In this document: piece after piece, positions 37,195 to 47,812 of the stretch
Layout: each line of letters starts with the position of its first letter
Position numbering within the stretch: position 1 is the stretch's first letter
NCBI RefSeq assembly: GCF_019693445.1
Contig: NZ_JAHRBL010000006.1
Coordinates: forward strand, 124,001 to 188,000
Origin: Deinococcus aquaedulcis
Lineage (GTDB): Bacteria; Deinococcota; Deinococci; Deinococcales; Deinococcaceae
DNA: 64,000 nucleotides
Direction of reading: 5' to 3'
The notes under the pieces: model-generated
The model's database searches: none
The model's input: only the letters and a program-made list of their open reading frames with translations
What the model was told of the DNA's origin: nothing
Program-made: the position numbers and the translations under genes

Positions 37195-37947
37195 ATGACT
37201 GGAACCGCGCGGCAGATCACCCTGGTCCTGGCCACCCTGCTGACCCTGGTGATGAACTATCTCAGCAACGCCCTGCCCCTGTTCGGCAACACCAACAAGG
37301 CGGTGAGTGACTCGCTGCCCAACGCCTTTACGCCTGCTGGGCTGACGTTCGCGGTGTGGGGGCCGATCTTCCTGGGCATGCTGGTGTTCGCCGTGTACCA
37401 GGCGCTACCTGCCCAGCGCACGGCGCGCTATGACCGGCTGTTCTGGCCGTTTCTGCTGGCCAACCTCCTGAACGTTTCCTGGCTGCTGGCCTTCCAGAGC
37501 CTGAACATCGCCCTGAGTGTGCCCATCATGCTGGCGCTGCTGGTCAGCCTGATCTGGCTGTACCTGACGGTGCGCGGCCTGAAGCCCCTGGGCGCCGAGG
37601 CGCTGGCGTTGCAGGTGCCGGCCAGCCTGTACCTCGCCTGGATCAGCGTGGCAACCATTGCGAACGTCACCGCCTTTCTGGTCAGCATTGGGGTCACGGG
37701 GGGCGCCCTTGGCCTTAGCGCGCAGCTCTGGTCGGCCCTGCTGGTGGTGATAGCCGCTGTGATCGGGGTGTTCTTCCTGGTGCGCTTCCACGACTACGCC
37801 TTTGCCACTGTGCTGCTGTGGGCCTTTTACGGGGTGTATGTGGCCCGCACGGATACGGCCATCGTGGCTCTGGGCGTGCTGGTCGCGGCGGCGCTGGTGG
37901 TGCTGGCCGGGCTGGCCAGCCTGAGGGGGCGGAAAGCCGCGCTGTAA
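37195..37947 (+). CDS. TspO/MBR-related tryptophan-rich membrane protein
   Basis: 250 residues with about seven membrane helices. The region SLPNAFTPAGLTFAVWGPIF and the W/N-rich segment LLANLLNVSWLLAFQSLN match the TspO-like family, which binds tetrapyrroles and other hydrophobic ligands, but this is the longer bacterial form. TACCTT ends six bases before the ATG. An intrinsic terminator follows. Confidence 0.78.
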   Translation: MTGTARQITLVLATLLTLVMNYLSNALPLFGNTNKAVSDSLPNAFTPAGLTFAVWGPIFLGMLVFAVYQALPAQRTARYDRLFWPFLLANLLNVSWLLAFQSLNIALSVPIMLALLVSLIWLYLTVRGLKPLGAEALALQVPASLYLAWISVATIANVTAFLVSIGVTGGALGLSAQLWSALLVVIAAVIGVFFLVRFHDYAFATVLLWAFYGVYVARTDTAIVALGVLVAAALVVLAGLASLRGRKAAL

Positions 37948-37965
37948 ATCCGGTCTTCTCTCTAG

Positions 37966-37991
37966 CCCCCTCTGTCATGGAGGGGGTTTTT
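37966..37991 (+). terminator. Intrinsic terminator after the TspO-like gene
   Basis: CCCCCTC and GAGGGGG form a seven-pair stem with a seven-base loop followed by TTTTT. Confidence 0.9.
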
Positions 37992-38089
37992 GCGTGTGGT
38001 TGCTGCAGAGAGGTGCTGGGTCCAAGAACGCTTGCCTCTGCCGCCCTGGACGGGGTTGTGGCCCTCCTCGGCTTCCTTCTTTGCTCATA

Positions 38090-38220
38090 CGGGCTGCTAT
38101 TTCTGGATCATCAAGGGAAGAGCTGGAGGGTTCCCCTCTTTGACGCTGTTCCAGCCCACTTCCCCGACATCTGCCGCTTCTCTGCTCCGCCGTTCTGCAA
38201 GTCCCTCTGGCCGTTGGCAG
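38090..38220 (-). repeat. Dispersed intergenic repeat, family D copy 3
   Basis: On the reverse strand GGACTTGCAGAAC (38192-38204) is followed by GGCGGAGCAGAGAAG, GGGCTGGAACAGCG and CCTCCAGCTCTTCCC, matching the order of words in the 58.2 and 61.7 kb copies. Non-coding, immediately before the stop of the 207-aa gene. Confidence 0.55.
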
Positions 38221-38226
38221 GATGTA

Positions 38227-38850
38227 TCAGTCCCAGTCCCAGGTGCGCCAGTCGCTGGGCTGGGCTTCGCTCTGCCGGCGGGCCTTGGGGGCGGCGCCGT
38301 CCGGGTGCGGGTACCAGGGGTAGGCGGCGGCCAGCGCCTCATCCAGGCGACGGCGCAGCAACTCGGCCAGGGCCACACGCTCGCGCTCGCTGAGGGGCGC
38401 CAGGGGCGCAGCCAGATGCTCCAGCACGGCGTCCAGCTGCGCCAGATACGGCGCGCGGGCCTGCCGCACCGCGCCCCTGCGCAGCGGCTGGGGCTGCACC
38501 ACCGGCACAAAGGACGCCGCCGCCGCTTCCAGGGCCTCGGCGCGGGCTTGCGCGCGGGCGGCGCGGGTGCGTTCGGCGCGTTCGCGGGCGTCGGCGGCGC
38601 GGGCCTGGGCGGCCAGAAAGGTGTCCTGACGCTCCACCTCCAGCACCCGGGCTTCCTGGTACAGCTTGACGGGCGGCAGGCGGCGGCGCCCCATCTTCAG
38701 GCCATTGGGGCGCGTCTGATCGTGCTCGCCCAAAAAGCGGCGAATCAGCGCTGGGGTCCAGCCCCGGTCCTTCAGGTCCTGGGTGGCCAGAAAGCCCGGG
38801 GGATTGACGGGGGGCCCCTCCTTGGCGCGGGGTTTTTTCGGGCTGGCCAC
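38227..38850 (-). CDS. Unknown protein, 207 aa, with a DNA-binding-like N-terminus
   Basis: Function not recognised. Residues 18-70 (FLATQDLKDRGWTPALIRRF, then MGRRRLPPVKLYQEARVLEVE) look like a small helix-turn-helix-type module in which a residue set resembles conserved actinobacterial/Deinococcus hypothetical proteins. A long alanine/arginine coiled-coil-like helix follows (about 75-115), then a C-terminal domain ending in WRTWDWD. The GTG start lies two bases after the GNAT stop, so it is the last gene of the phoH cluster. Confidence 0.72.
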   Translation of the reverse strand: MASPKKPRAKEGPPVNPPGFLATQDLKDRGWTPALIRRFLGEHDQTRPNGLKMGRRRLPPVKLYQEARVLEVERQDTFLAAQARAADARERAERTRAARAQARAEALEAAAASFVPVVQPQPLRRGAVRQARAPYLAQLDAVLEHLAAPLAPLSERERVALAELLRRRLDEALAAAYPWYPHPDGAAPKARRQSEAQPSDWRTWDWD

Positions 38851-38852
38851 CG

Positions 38853-39404
38853 TTACCCCCCTTCACCCGGCCACTCGCGGCGCAGCAGGTCCAGCCGCAC
38901 GCTGTCGTGGCGCTCATTGCCCACCAGCCGCGCTTCGCGCACCCGCCCGGCCTCCTGAAAGCCCAGCCGCTGCGCCGCGCGGATCATGCGCGTGTTGCCG
39001 CTCCAGGTGGTGAAGGTCAGCACGTGCGCCTCGGTTTCGTCCAGGGTGGCTTGCACCCACTGCCGCAGCGCCGCCGTGCCCAGCCCCTGGCCCCAGTGGG
39101 CCGGGTCGTAGATCAGCACGCCCAGGTCCCACCAGCCGCCGCTCGCCGGGTCTTCCTCGGCGCGGTTGACCATGCCAATGCACTGGCCGCCCAGGTCAAT
39201 CACGCGCTCGTGCAGGCTGGGGGGCGTCTCGGCCAAACGCTCGGCGTACCGCTCCAGGGCCTCTGTGGTCTGGGCCGCGTGAAAGTACGGCGCGTCCCAC
39301 TGGCGCCATTCGGCCGCCGGGTCGGTCAGCCAGCGGCGCAACACGCTCAGGTCACGCGGGCGGCGGCCCCGCAGGGTCAAGGCAGGAACACTCACGCCGC
39401 GCAT
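38853..39404 (-). CDS. GNAT-family N-acetyltransferase
   Basis: 183 residues. N-terminal LRGRRPRDLSVLRRWL and the acetyl-CoA loop region YDPAHWGQGLGTAALRQWVQ, followed by NTRMIRAAQRLGFQEAGRVRE, match the RimJ/RimL-like branch. Acceptor unknown. ATG at 39404. Probably co-transcribed with the 207-aa gene. Confidence 0.88.
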   Translation of the reverse strand: MRGVSVPALTLRGRRPRDLSVLRRWLTDPAAEWRQWDAPYFHAAQTTEALERYAERLAETPPSLHERVIDLGGQCIGMVNRAEEDPASGGWWDLGVLIYDPAHWGQGLGTAALRQWVQATLDETEAHVLTFTTWSGNTRMIRAAQRLGFQEAGRVREARLVGNERHDSVRLDLLRREWPGEGG

Positions 39405-39496
39405 GCTGCCATATGACCCCGGGGCCGGACTGTACGCGCGCCCTGTGGGGCCGGCTCTGTGCTCCGGGTGGCTGGCTCTGCCGCCCCCCACCGCTG

Positions 39497-39922
39497 TCAC
39501 GGCAGCAGGCGCAGCAGCGGCGGCCCAAAGGTCACAGCCCCCACCACCAGCGCGCTCAGGCTGGCCAGCAGCACCGCCGCTGCCGCCGTGTCCTTGGCAA
39601 TTTTGGCCAGCGGATGCACCTCCGGGCTGGCCAGGTCCACCAGGGCTTCTAAAGCAGTGTTCAGCAGTTCCAGCCCCAGCACCAGCCCGCAGGCCAGCGC
39701 CACCGGGGCCAGCGGCACCCGCAGCGCCAGCCCCAGGCCCAGCGCGAGCACGGCCGCCCAGCATTCAATGCGGAAGTTGGCCTGATGCCGGTAGGCGTGC
39801 GTAGCCCCTGCCCAGGCGTACCCGGCCGAACGCAGAAAGCGCCGCCCACTCAGGGCCGAGCCGCCCGCCGGGCGCTCTGGGGGGGGCCCAGGCGAGGGCG
39901 GCTGTGGCCGGGACTCAGACAC
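39497..39922 (-). CDS. dgkA: Diacylglycerol/undecaprenol kinase DgkA
   Basis: 141 residues. Integral membrane kinase with three spans. Signature IECWAAVLALGLGL, LGLELLNTALEALVDL, and the catalytic HPLAKIAKDTAAAAVLL. In Gram-positive-like lineages this family phosphorylates undecaprenol for cell-wall lipid carrier recycling. The GTG at 39922 overlaps the ybeY stop, and together with phoH it forms the widely conserved phoH-ybeY-dgkA order. Confidence 0.92.
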   Translation of the reverse strand: MSESRPQPPSPGPPPERPAGGSALSGRRFLRSAGYAWAGATHAYRHQANFRIECWAAVLALGLGLALRVPLAPVALACGLVLGLELLNTALEALVDLASPEVHPLAKIAKDTAAAAVLLASLSALVVGAVTFGPPLLRLLP

Positions 39923-40382
39923 CCGCAGGCAGGGCCGAGCGCGCCGCGTCCCAGGCGCCGTGAAACACCGCCCAGTCCTCGCCTGTGGCGCCTTCTTCAA
40001 AGCCCAGGCCCTCGGCGTGGGGGTGGTCGTGTCCCACCAGATGGGTCAGGCCGTGACTGGCCAGCAGCGCCACTTCTCTCGTCAGACTGTGCCCGCGTGC
40101 CTCCGCCTGCCGGGCGGCGGTGTCCAGGCTGATCACAATGTCGCCCAGGTGCGGCGGCATGAAGGGATCGCCGGGTTCCCAGGTGGGAAAACTCAGCACG
40201 TCGGTGGCGGCGTCCTCGCCCCAGTGCTCGCGTTTCAGGGCGCGGATGGTGCGGTCCCCCACCAGCACGACCGTGACCTCGCGCTCCTGCACCCCAAAAT
40301 GGCCCATCACAGCGTCCAGGCTGGCCCGCAGGGCCGTTCGCAGGCCCGCCGGCGGGGTCTTGCGCACGATCAGGTCAATCAC
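39915..40382 (-). CDS. ybeY: Endoribonuclease YbeY
   Basis: 155 residues. Single-strand RNase needed for rRNA maturation and ribosome quality control. The zinc motif HGLTHLVGHDHP supplies three histidines. DVLSFPTWEP precedes it. I use the GTG at 40382, where homologues start. Overlaps dgkA by eight bases. Confidence 0.93.
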   Translation of the reverse strand: MIDLIVRKTPPAGLRTALRASLDAVMGHFGVQEREVTVVLVGDRTIRALKREHWGEDAATDVLSFPTWEPGDPFMPPHLGDIVISLDTAARQAEARGHSLTREVALLASHGLTHLVGHDHPHAEGLGFEEGATGEDWAVFHGAWDAARSALPAGV

Positions 40383-40540
40383 ATCGGCCAGTGTACGGCA
40401 AGGGAGAAAGCTGGGGCGGCTAGAAAGGGGCCTGGGTCGCGGCCGCCGGCTGCGACGCTGCCAGCACCCCCAGGCACCGGGTACGTCCAGGCCCCCAACA
40501 AAGGCAGGGCCCCGGCGCAACGCAGCAACCGGGGCCCTTC

Positions 40541-40560
40541 CATCAACGATCAACCATCAC
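40541..40560. repeat. Family A palindromic repeat copy near phoH
   Basis: AACGATCAACCAT at 40545-40557 is the exact complement of the 13-mer inside the metH element. It lies just beyond the phoH stop. Confidence 0.6.
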
Positions 40561-40563
40561 CCT

Positions 40564-41598
<1,035 letters not shown>

Positions 41599-41625
41599 AT
41601 GATCTCCAGTCGTGCCAAAGCACAG

Positions 41626-41654
41626 CCCTTCCCCGCCGTGCTCGTGGGGAAGGG
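41626..41654 (-). promoter_or_regulatory. Leader hairpin of phoH
   Basis: CCCTTCCCC and GGGGAAGGG form a nine-pair stem with an 11-base loop, 28 bases upstream of the phoH start. No T-run. Role unknown. Confidence 0.4.
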
Positions 41655-41838
41655 AAGAGGGGCGTGGGGCATCAAGGGTCGGCTCTCATTCTGAGAAAGC
41701 CCCCGGGGGGCTGACGTGTGCGGGTGCACAATTGGCCGCCAAATGCGCCAGATGAAGTATTCCTCTGCGCCAAGCGGCGCAGGGGGGCACAGGACCGCTG
41801 CCGCCCCGGGCCCGGCCCCAGGTGGGTAGACTGGGCGC

Positions 41839-42726
41839 GTGAACGTGCCGGACGCCGCTGCCCCTTTGCACGCCTACCTGTTTGCCGACCCGGCCGCCCA
41901 CTCGCTCTCGCCCCGGATGCACGCCGCCGCCTTCCGCGCGGCGGGGCTGGGCGGCATCTACGAGGCCCGGCAGGTCCCGGCGGCCGACCTGCGCGCAGCC
42001 CTGGCCTCGCTGCGGGCCCCGGGCGTGCTGGGGGCCAACCTCAGCCTGCCGCACAAGGAAGCAGCGCTGCCCCTGCTGGACGACCTGAGCGCGGCGGCGC
42101 GGGCCATTGGCGCGGTGAACACGGTGGTGCACCGCGACGGGCAGTTGTGGGGCGACAACACCGACGCCCCGGGGCTGCGCCACGCTCTGGATGACCTGGG
42201 TTACCCCTGGGAACAGGGAGCCAATGTGGTGGTAGTGGGCGCCGGTGGGGCGGCGCGAGCCGCCGTCTATACCGCCCTGATTTTGGGTGAGCAGAACGTC
42301 TACGTGGTGAACCGAACCCTAGAGCGTGCGCAGGCCATCGAGCAGAACTGGGCCAATCCCGACGCTGACTTTCAGGTGGTCGCCGCCCCCGCCGCCGACG
42401 TGCCCTGGGCCGATATTTCGCTGGTGATCAATGCCAGCAGCGCGGGCCTGGACGCCCCGGACCAGACGCCGCTGGACGCTGCCTTTCTGGCCCGGCTGCC
42501 CGCCCACGCCCTGGTGTACGACATGGTGTACAAGCCCCGCGACACCCGCCTGATGCGCGACGCCCGCGCCCAGGGCCTGAAGGCCGAAAACGGCCTGGGT
42601 ATGCTGGCCCATCAGGCACGGCTGGCTTTTGCGCAGTGGACCGGGGTGGCAGTGCCGCCCGAGGTGTTTCTGGGCGCCCTGAACAGCGCGGATGAGGGCC
42701 CGGGCGGCGCCGGGGCCCGGCCATGA
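41839..42726 (+). CDS. aroE: Shikimate dehydrogenase
   Basis: NADPH-dependent step of the shikimate pathway. 295 residues. Substrate domain SLSPRMHAAAF, NLSLPHKEAA with the catalytic lysine, and GAVNTVV; cofactor domain VVVGAGGAARAAVYT; C-terminal NGLGMLAHQARLAF. TAGACT ends six bases before the GTG start. Its stop overlaps the following kinase gene (ATGA). Confidence 0.95.
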   Translation: MNVPDAAAPLHAYLFADPAAHSLSPRMHAAAFRAAGLGGIYEARQVPAADLRAALASLRAPGVLGANLSLPHKEAALPLLDDLSAAARAIGAVNTVVHRDGQLWGDNTDAPGLRHALDDLGYPWEQGANVVVVGAGGAARAAVYTALILGEQNVYVVNRTLERAQAIEQNWANPDADFQVVAAPAADVPWADISLVINASSAGLDAPDQTPLDAAFLARLPAHALVYDMVYKPRDTRLMRDARAQGLKAENGLGMLAHQARLAFAQWTGVAVPPEVFLGALNSADEGPGGAGARP

Positions 42727-45700
42727 CCGCCCTGCGCCGCGCCTCGGCCCCCGTGATGGTCATGGCCCTGGTGCTGATCCTGACCACGGTGATGGCGCTG
42801 GTGGTGAATGCCTTTACCCGCGAGCAGCAGCGCAGCCGCTTTGAGCGCGAGACCGAGATCTACACCCAGGCCCTGGAAGACCGCGTGCAGGTTTACGAGC
42901 GCCTGCTGGAAGCCACCCGCGCCAGCTGGCAGGCCTGGGGCCGGCTGCTGGACGAACCGGTGTTTGCCCGCTATGTGCAGGGCGTGGACCTGCCCGGGCG
43001 CTATCCCGGGGTGCAGGCGGTGGGCTACGCCGCCTGGGTGCCCAGCGCGCAGACAGCGGCCATAGAACGCCAGCTGCGCGCGGCCGGCACCCCGGTTCAG
43101 GTGCGCCCCGCGCGCACCACCCAGCCCAACCGCGCCGTGATTGCCCTGATCGGCCCGCCTGTGGCCCAGAACCTCGACGCCCTGGGCTTCGATATGTACA
43201 GCGAGGCCGGCCGGCAGCAGGGCTTTGACGGCGCGCGCCGGGCGGGCCGCGCCCAGGCCACGGGCGTGCTGCACCTGATTCAGCGCGACGCGCGGGGCCA
43301 GCGCCTGCGCGGCTTTCTGATCATGCTGCCGGTCTGGAACGACCCCGCGCGTCGCACCGGGCTGCAGGGGTTCGTCTATGTGGCGGTGCGCGCCGACCAC
43401 TTCCTGCGCGACCTCGCGCCGCTGCAGGGCGGGCGGCTGCTGGTGGACGTGCGCCTGGCGGGCCAGTCCCTCAGCGCGGCGCCCCCGGACCTGGGTGGGC
43501 AGTCCTTCCGCGCCCAGGTGGCGCAGCGGCTGGTGGGCCAGGCCTGGGAAGTGCGTTTTGGGGCGGGGCCCGGGTTTGCGCGCGATCTGGCCGCCCTCAT
43601 TCCGGCGCTGGTGGCGCTAACCGGCTTTCTGATTGCGGGCTTCTCGTTCCTGCTGGTCAAGGCGCAGGTGGACGCCCGCGCGCGTGCCGAGGGCCTGAAT
43701 GTCTCGCTGGCCCAGGCCCGTGCCCGCCAGGAGCAGGCCCGCGCCGAATTTGAGGCCATCTTTCATGCCATGCAGGACGCGGCGGCCTTTACCGACACCG
43801 AGGGCCGCATCCGCATGGTGAACCCGGCCCTGAGCGCGCAGTTTGGCCTGGGGGCCGAGGCCCTGGCGGGCCAGCGGCTTTCGGCGCTGCACCTGGACCG
43901 GCGCCTGGACAGCCGCGCCACCTTTCAGGCCCTGACCACCCCCTACGTGCGAGATGACGGCACGCAGTTTTACGGCGAGGCCCAGCGCTCCGAGGTGCGC
44001 GACCCCGGCGGCGAGCGCCTGGGCCTGCTGGAAGTGGTCCGCGACGTGACCGAGCGCGTGGCCGCCGAGCGCGCCCTGCAGGCCGAGGAGCGGCGCTCGC
44101 GCAGCGTGCTGGACGCCATTCCCCACATCGTGCAGGTGAGCGAAACCAGCGGCGAGGTGACCTTTGTCAACCAGCAGCATCTGGGCGGCCTGGGGCCCGG
44201 CGACCTGAGCGAGCACCTGCACCCTGAAGACCGCGCGCCCTACGCCGCCATGTGGCGCGAGGCTGTGGACAGCGAGCAGGGCGCCCAGACCGAAGCCCGG
44301 CTGCGTCTGCGCGGCGCCGAGCGCTGGTTCGTGCTGAAAGTCGCCCCCATCTCGGACGGCAGCGGGCGCGTGACCGGCTGGGTGACCACCGCCACCGACA
44401 TCCATGACCGCCTGCAGGCCGAGCGCCTCGCGCAGCGTAACGAGGAGCGTTACCGGGGCGTGATTGAAGGCATGCCGCAGATCGTGTGGCTGGCCGATCC
44501 CGAGGGCCAGGCGCTGTATTTCAACCGCCAGTGGAACGCCTACGTGGGCGACGAACACGCTGGGGCCGGTTTCCTGCCGCTGCTGCACCCCGACGACCGC
44601 GAGGACTACGGGCGGCGCTGGGCCACCGCGCTGCGCGCCGCGCGGCCCTTTGAAGCCGAGCACCGCCTGCGCGGCGCGGGGGGCACCTACCGCACCTTTG
44701 TGACGCGCGGCCTGCCGGTGCGGGGCGCCGAGGGCCGCGTGATTGAGTGGGTGGGCACCAGCACCGATGTGGACGACTCGGTGTATGCCGAGAATGCCGC
44801 CCGATTGCTGGCCGACGTGACCGAGCAGCTCACCGCCCGCAGCGAGGAAGGCGCCCAGATGCCCGCTGACCGCTACCGCGCCGCCCTGCTGCGCCTGAGC
44901 CGCTTTGTGGACAGCGGCGCCCTGTGGACCGTGGCGCCCATCCGCCTGCTGGCGGCGTCCTCGCCGGGGGGCCTGTGGCTGACCCCGGCCTTCGAGACCT
45001 TCACGGCCCAGGCCATTGAGCGCGTGCTGACCACCGAAGACCCCCTCTTCACCGACCGCGACCCGGCGCTGGCGCGGGTGGGGGCCACGGGGGCGCTGTT
45101 TTACCCCCTGATGGGGCGCGGCGGGCAGCTCGAAGGCGTGCTGGGGCTGCTCTACCGCCAGCCCATTACCAACCGCGACTCGGATCTGGCCCAGGAACTC
45201 GCCCAGCGCTTTGGCTCGGCCCTCAGCAATGATCGCCTGCAGGAACGGGTGCTGCTGGCCCAGGCAGACCTGCAGCAGCTCAACCAGTCCCTGGAAGAGC
45301 GCGTGGCGCAGCGCACCCTGGAACTGGAAGCGGCCAACCGCGAACTGGAGGCCTTCAGTTACTCGGTCAGCCACGACCTGCGCACGCCGCTGCGGCACAT
45401 TGTGGGCTTTGCCGACCTGCTCGCCAGGGAAGTGGGCGAGGGCCTGAGTCCCAAGGGCGGGCGCTACCTGGGCGTGATCCGCGACTCGGCCGGGCGCATG
45501 AGCCAGCTCATTGACGACCTGCTGAGTTTCTCGCGCATGGGCCGCCAGGAGTTGCGCCGCGTGCCGGTGCCGCTGCGCGACCTTGTGCTGGGCAGCTGGA
45601 GGGGGTTGGAACCCGACCGCCAGGGCCGCGAGGTGGTCTTTGATCTGCCCGACGTGATGCCGGTGGTTCACGGAGACGAGGCCCTGCTGGGGCTGGTCTT

Positions 45701-46015
45701 TACCAACCTGCTGTCCAACGCCCTGAAATACACCCGGGGCCGCGAAAGGGCGCACATCTGGGTGTCGGCCGAGACCCGGGAAGGCCAGGTGACAGTGACC
45801 ATCCGTGACAATGGCGTGGGTTTCGATCCGCGTTACGCAGATAAACTGTTCGGCGTGTTCCAACGCTTGCACCGCGCCGAAGAATTCGAAGGCATCGGCA
45901 TTGGCCTGGCCAATGTGCGCCGTATCGTCACGCGCCACGGCGGCGCCGTCCACGCCGACGCACAGCCCGGCGAGGGCGCGGCCTTTACCGTGACCCTGCC
46001 CCTGGAAGGCGGCGC

Positions 46016-46019
<4 letters not shown>
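42723..46019 (+). CDS. CHASE-PAS sensor histidine kinase
   Basis: 1098 residues. Membrane span at about 10-30, extracytoplasmic CHASE-type sensor (about 45-280), second span near 298-318, then three PAS domains (about 345-690), a GAF-like region (about 700-850), a coiled segment, and the kinase core: HisKA with the phospho-acceptor in SVSHDLRTPLRHIVGF and HATPase with NLLSNALKYTRG and DNGVGFD. The CHASE assignment comes from layout and the VGYAAWVPS-type segment. The start overlaps aroE and the stop overlaps the next kinase gene, so the three are one operon. Confidence 0.9.
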
Positions 46020-47275
<1,256 letters not shown>

Positions 47276-47278
47276 GGC

Positions 47279-47704
47279 ATGAAAAAGACCCTGAACGTGA
47301 CCTGGCTGGGCGAGCAGCGCTACCTGGGTGTGGCCGAGAGCGGCCACCAGCTCCTGATTGACAACAGCGCCGTGAAGGTGGGGGTTTCGCCCATGGAGGC
47401 GCTGCTGGGCGCCCTGGCCACCTGCACCGCCTACGACGTGGTCGAGATCATGAACAAGCGCCGCACGCCCCTGACCCACTACCGCATTGAGGTTGAAGGC
47501 GAGCGCGCTGACACCACGCCGAAGCGCTACACCCACATCACCGTGCGCCACATCGCCAGCGGCCCCGGCATCACCGAAGAGGCCCTGCACCGCGCCGCGC
47601 ACCTCAGCCACGAAAAATACTGCTCGGTGGCGGCTTCCCTGAACAGCGAGATCGTGGTGGAAACGCGGGTGGAAGCGGCTGACCCGGCTGCGGACCCGGC
47701 CTGA
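47279..47704 (+). CDS. OsmC/Ohr family protein
   Basis: 141 residues of the OsmC fold. Peroxidatic cysteines appear in ALLGALATCTAYDV and HEKYCSVAASL. Family members reduce organic peroxides. It starts three bases after the hybrid kinase stop, so it is probably in the same transcript. Confidence 0.88.
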   Translation: MKKTLNVTWLGEQRYLGVAESGHQLLIDNSAVKVGVSPMEALLGALATCTAYDVVEIMNKRRTPLTHYRIEVEGERADTTPKRYTHITVRHIASGPGITEEALHRAAHLSHEKYCSVAASLNSEIVVETRVEAADPAADPA

Positions 47705-47812
47705 GCGATAGGCTCCTGCGAACCGGCCCGGCGCTGCTTTGTGACCCGCCGCACAGTACACTGGGCGTCTGACGATGGGGGCCCCAGCCGCCTTGACCCA
47801 GAAGAGCCTTTC

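Noticed and set aside
43617..45953. 778-codon reverse-strand frame
   Set aside because: Antisense of the histidine kinase, with no domain and shadow-type composition.
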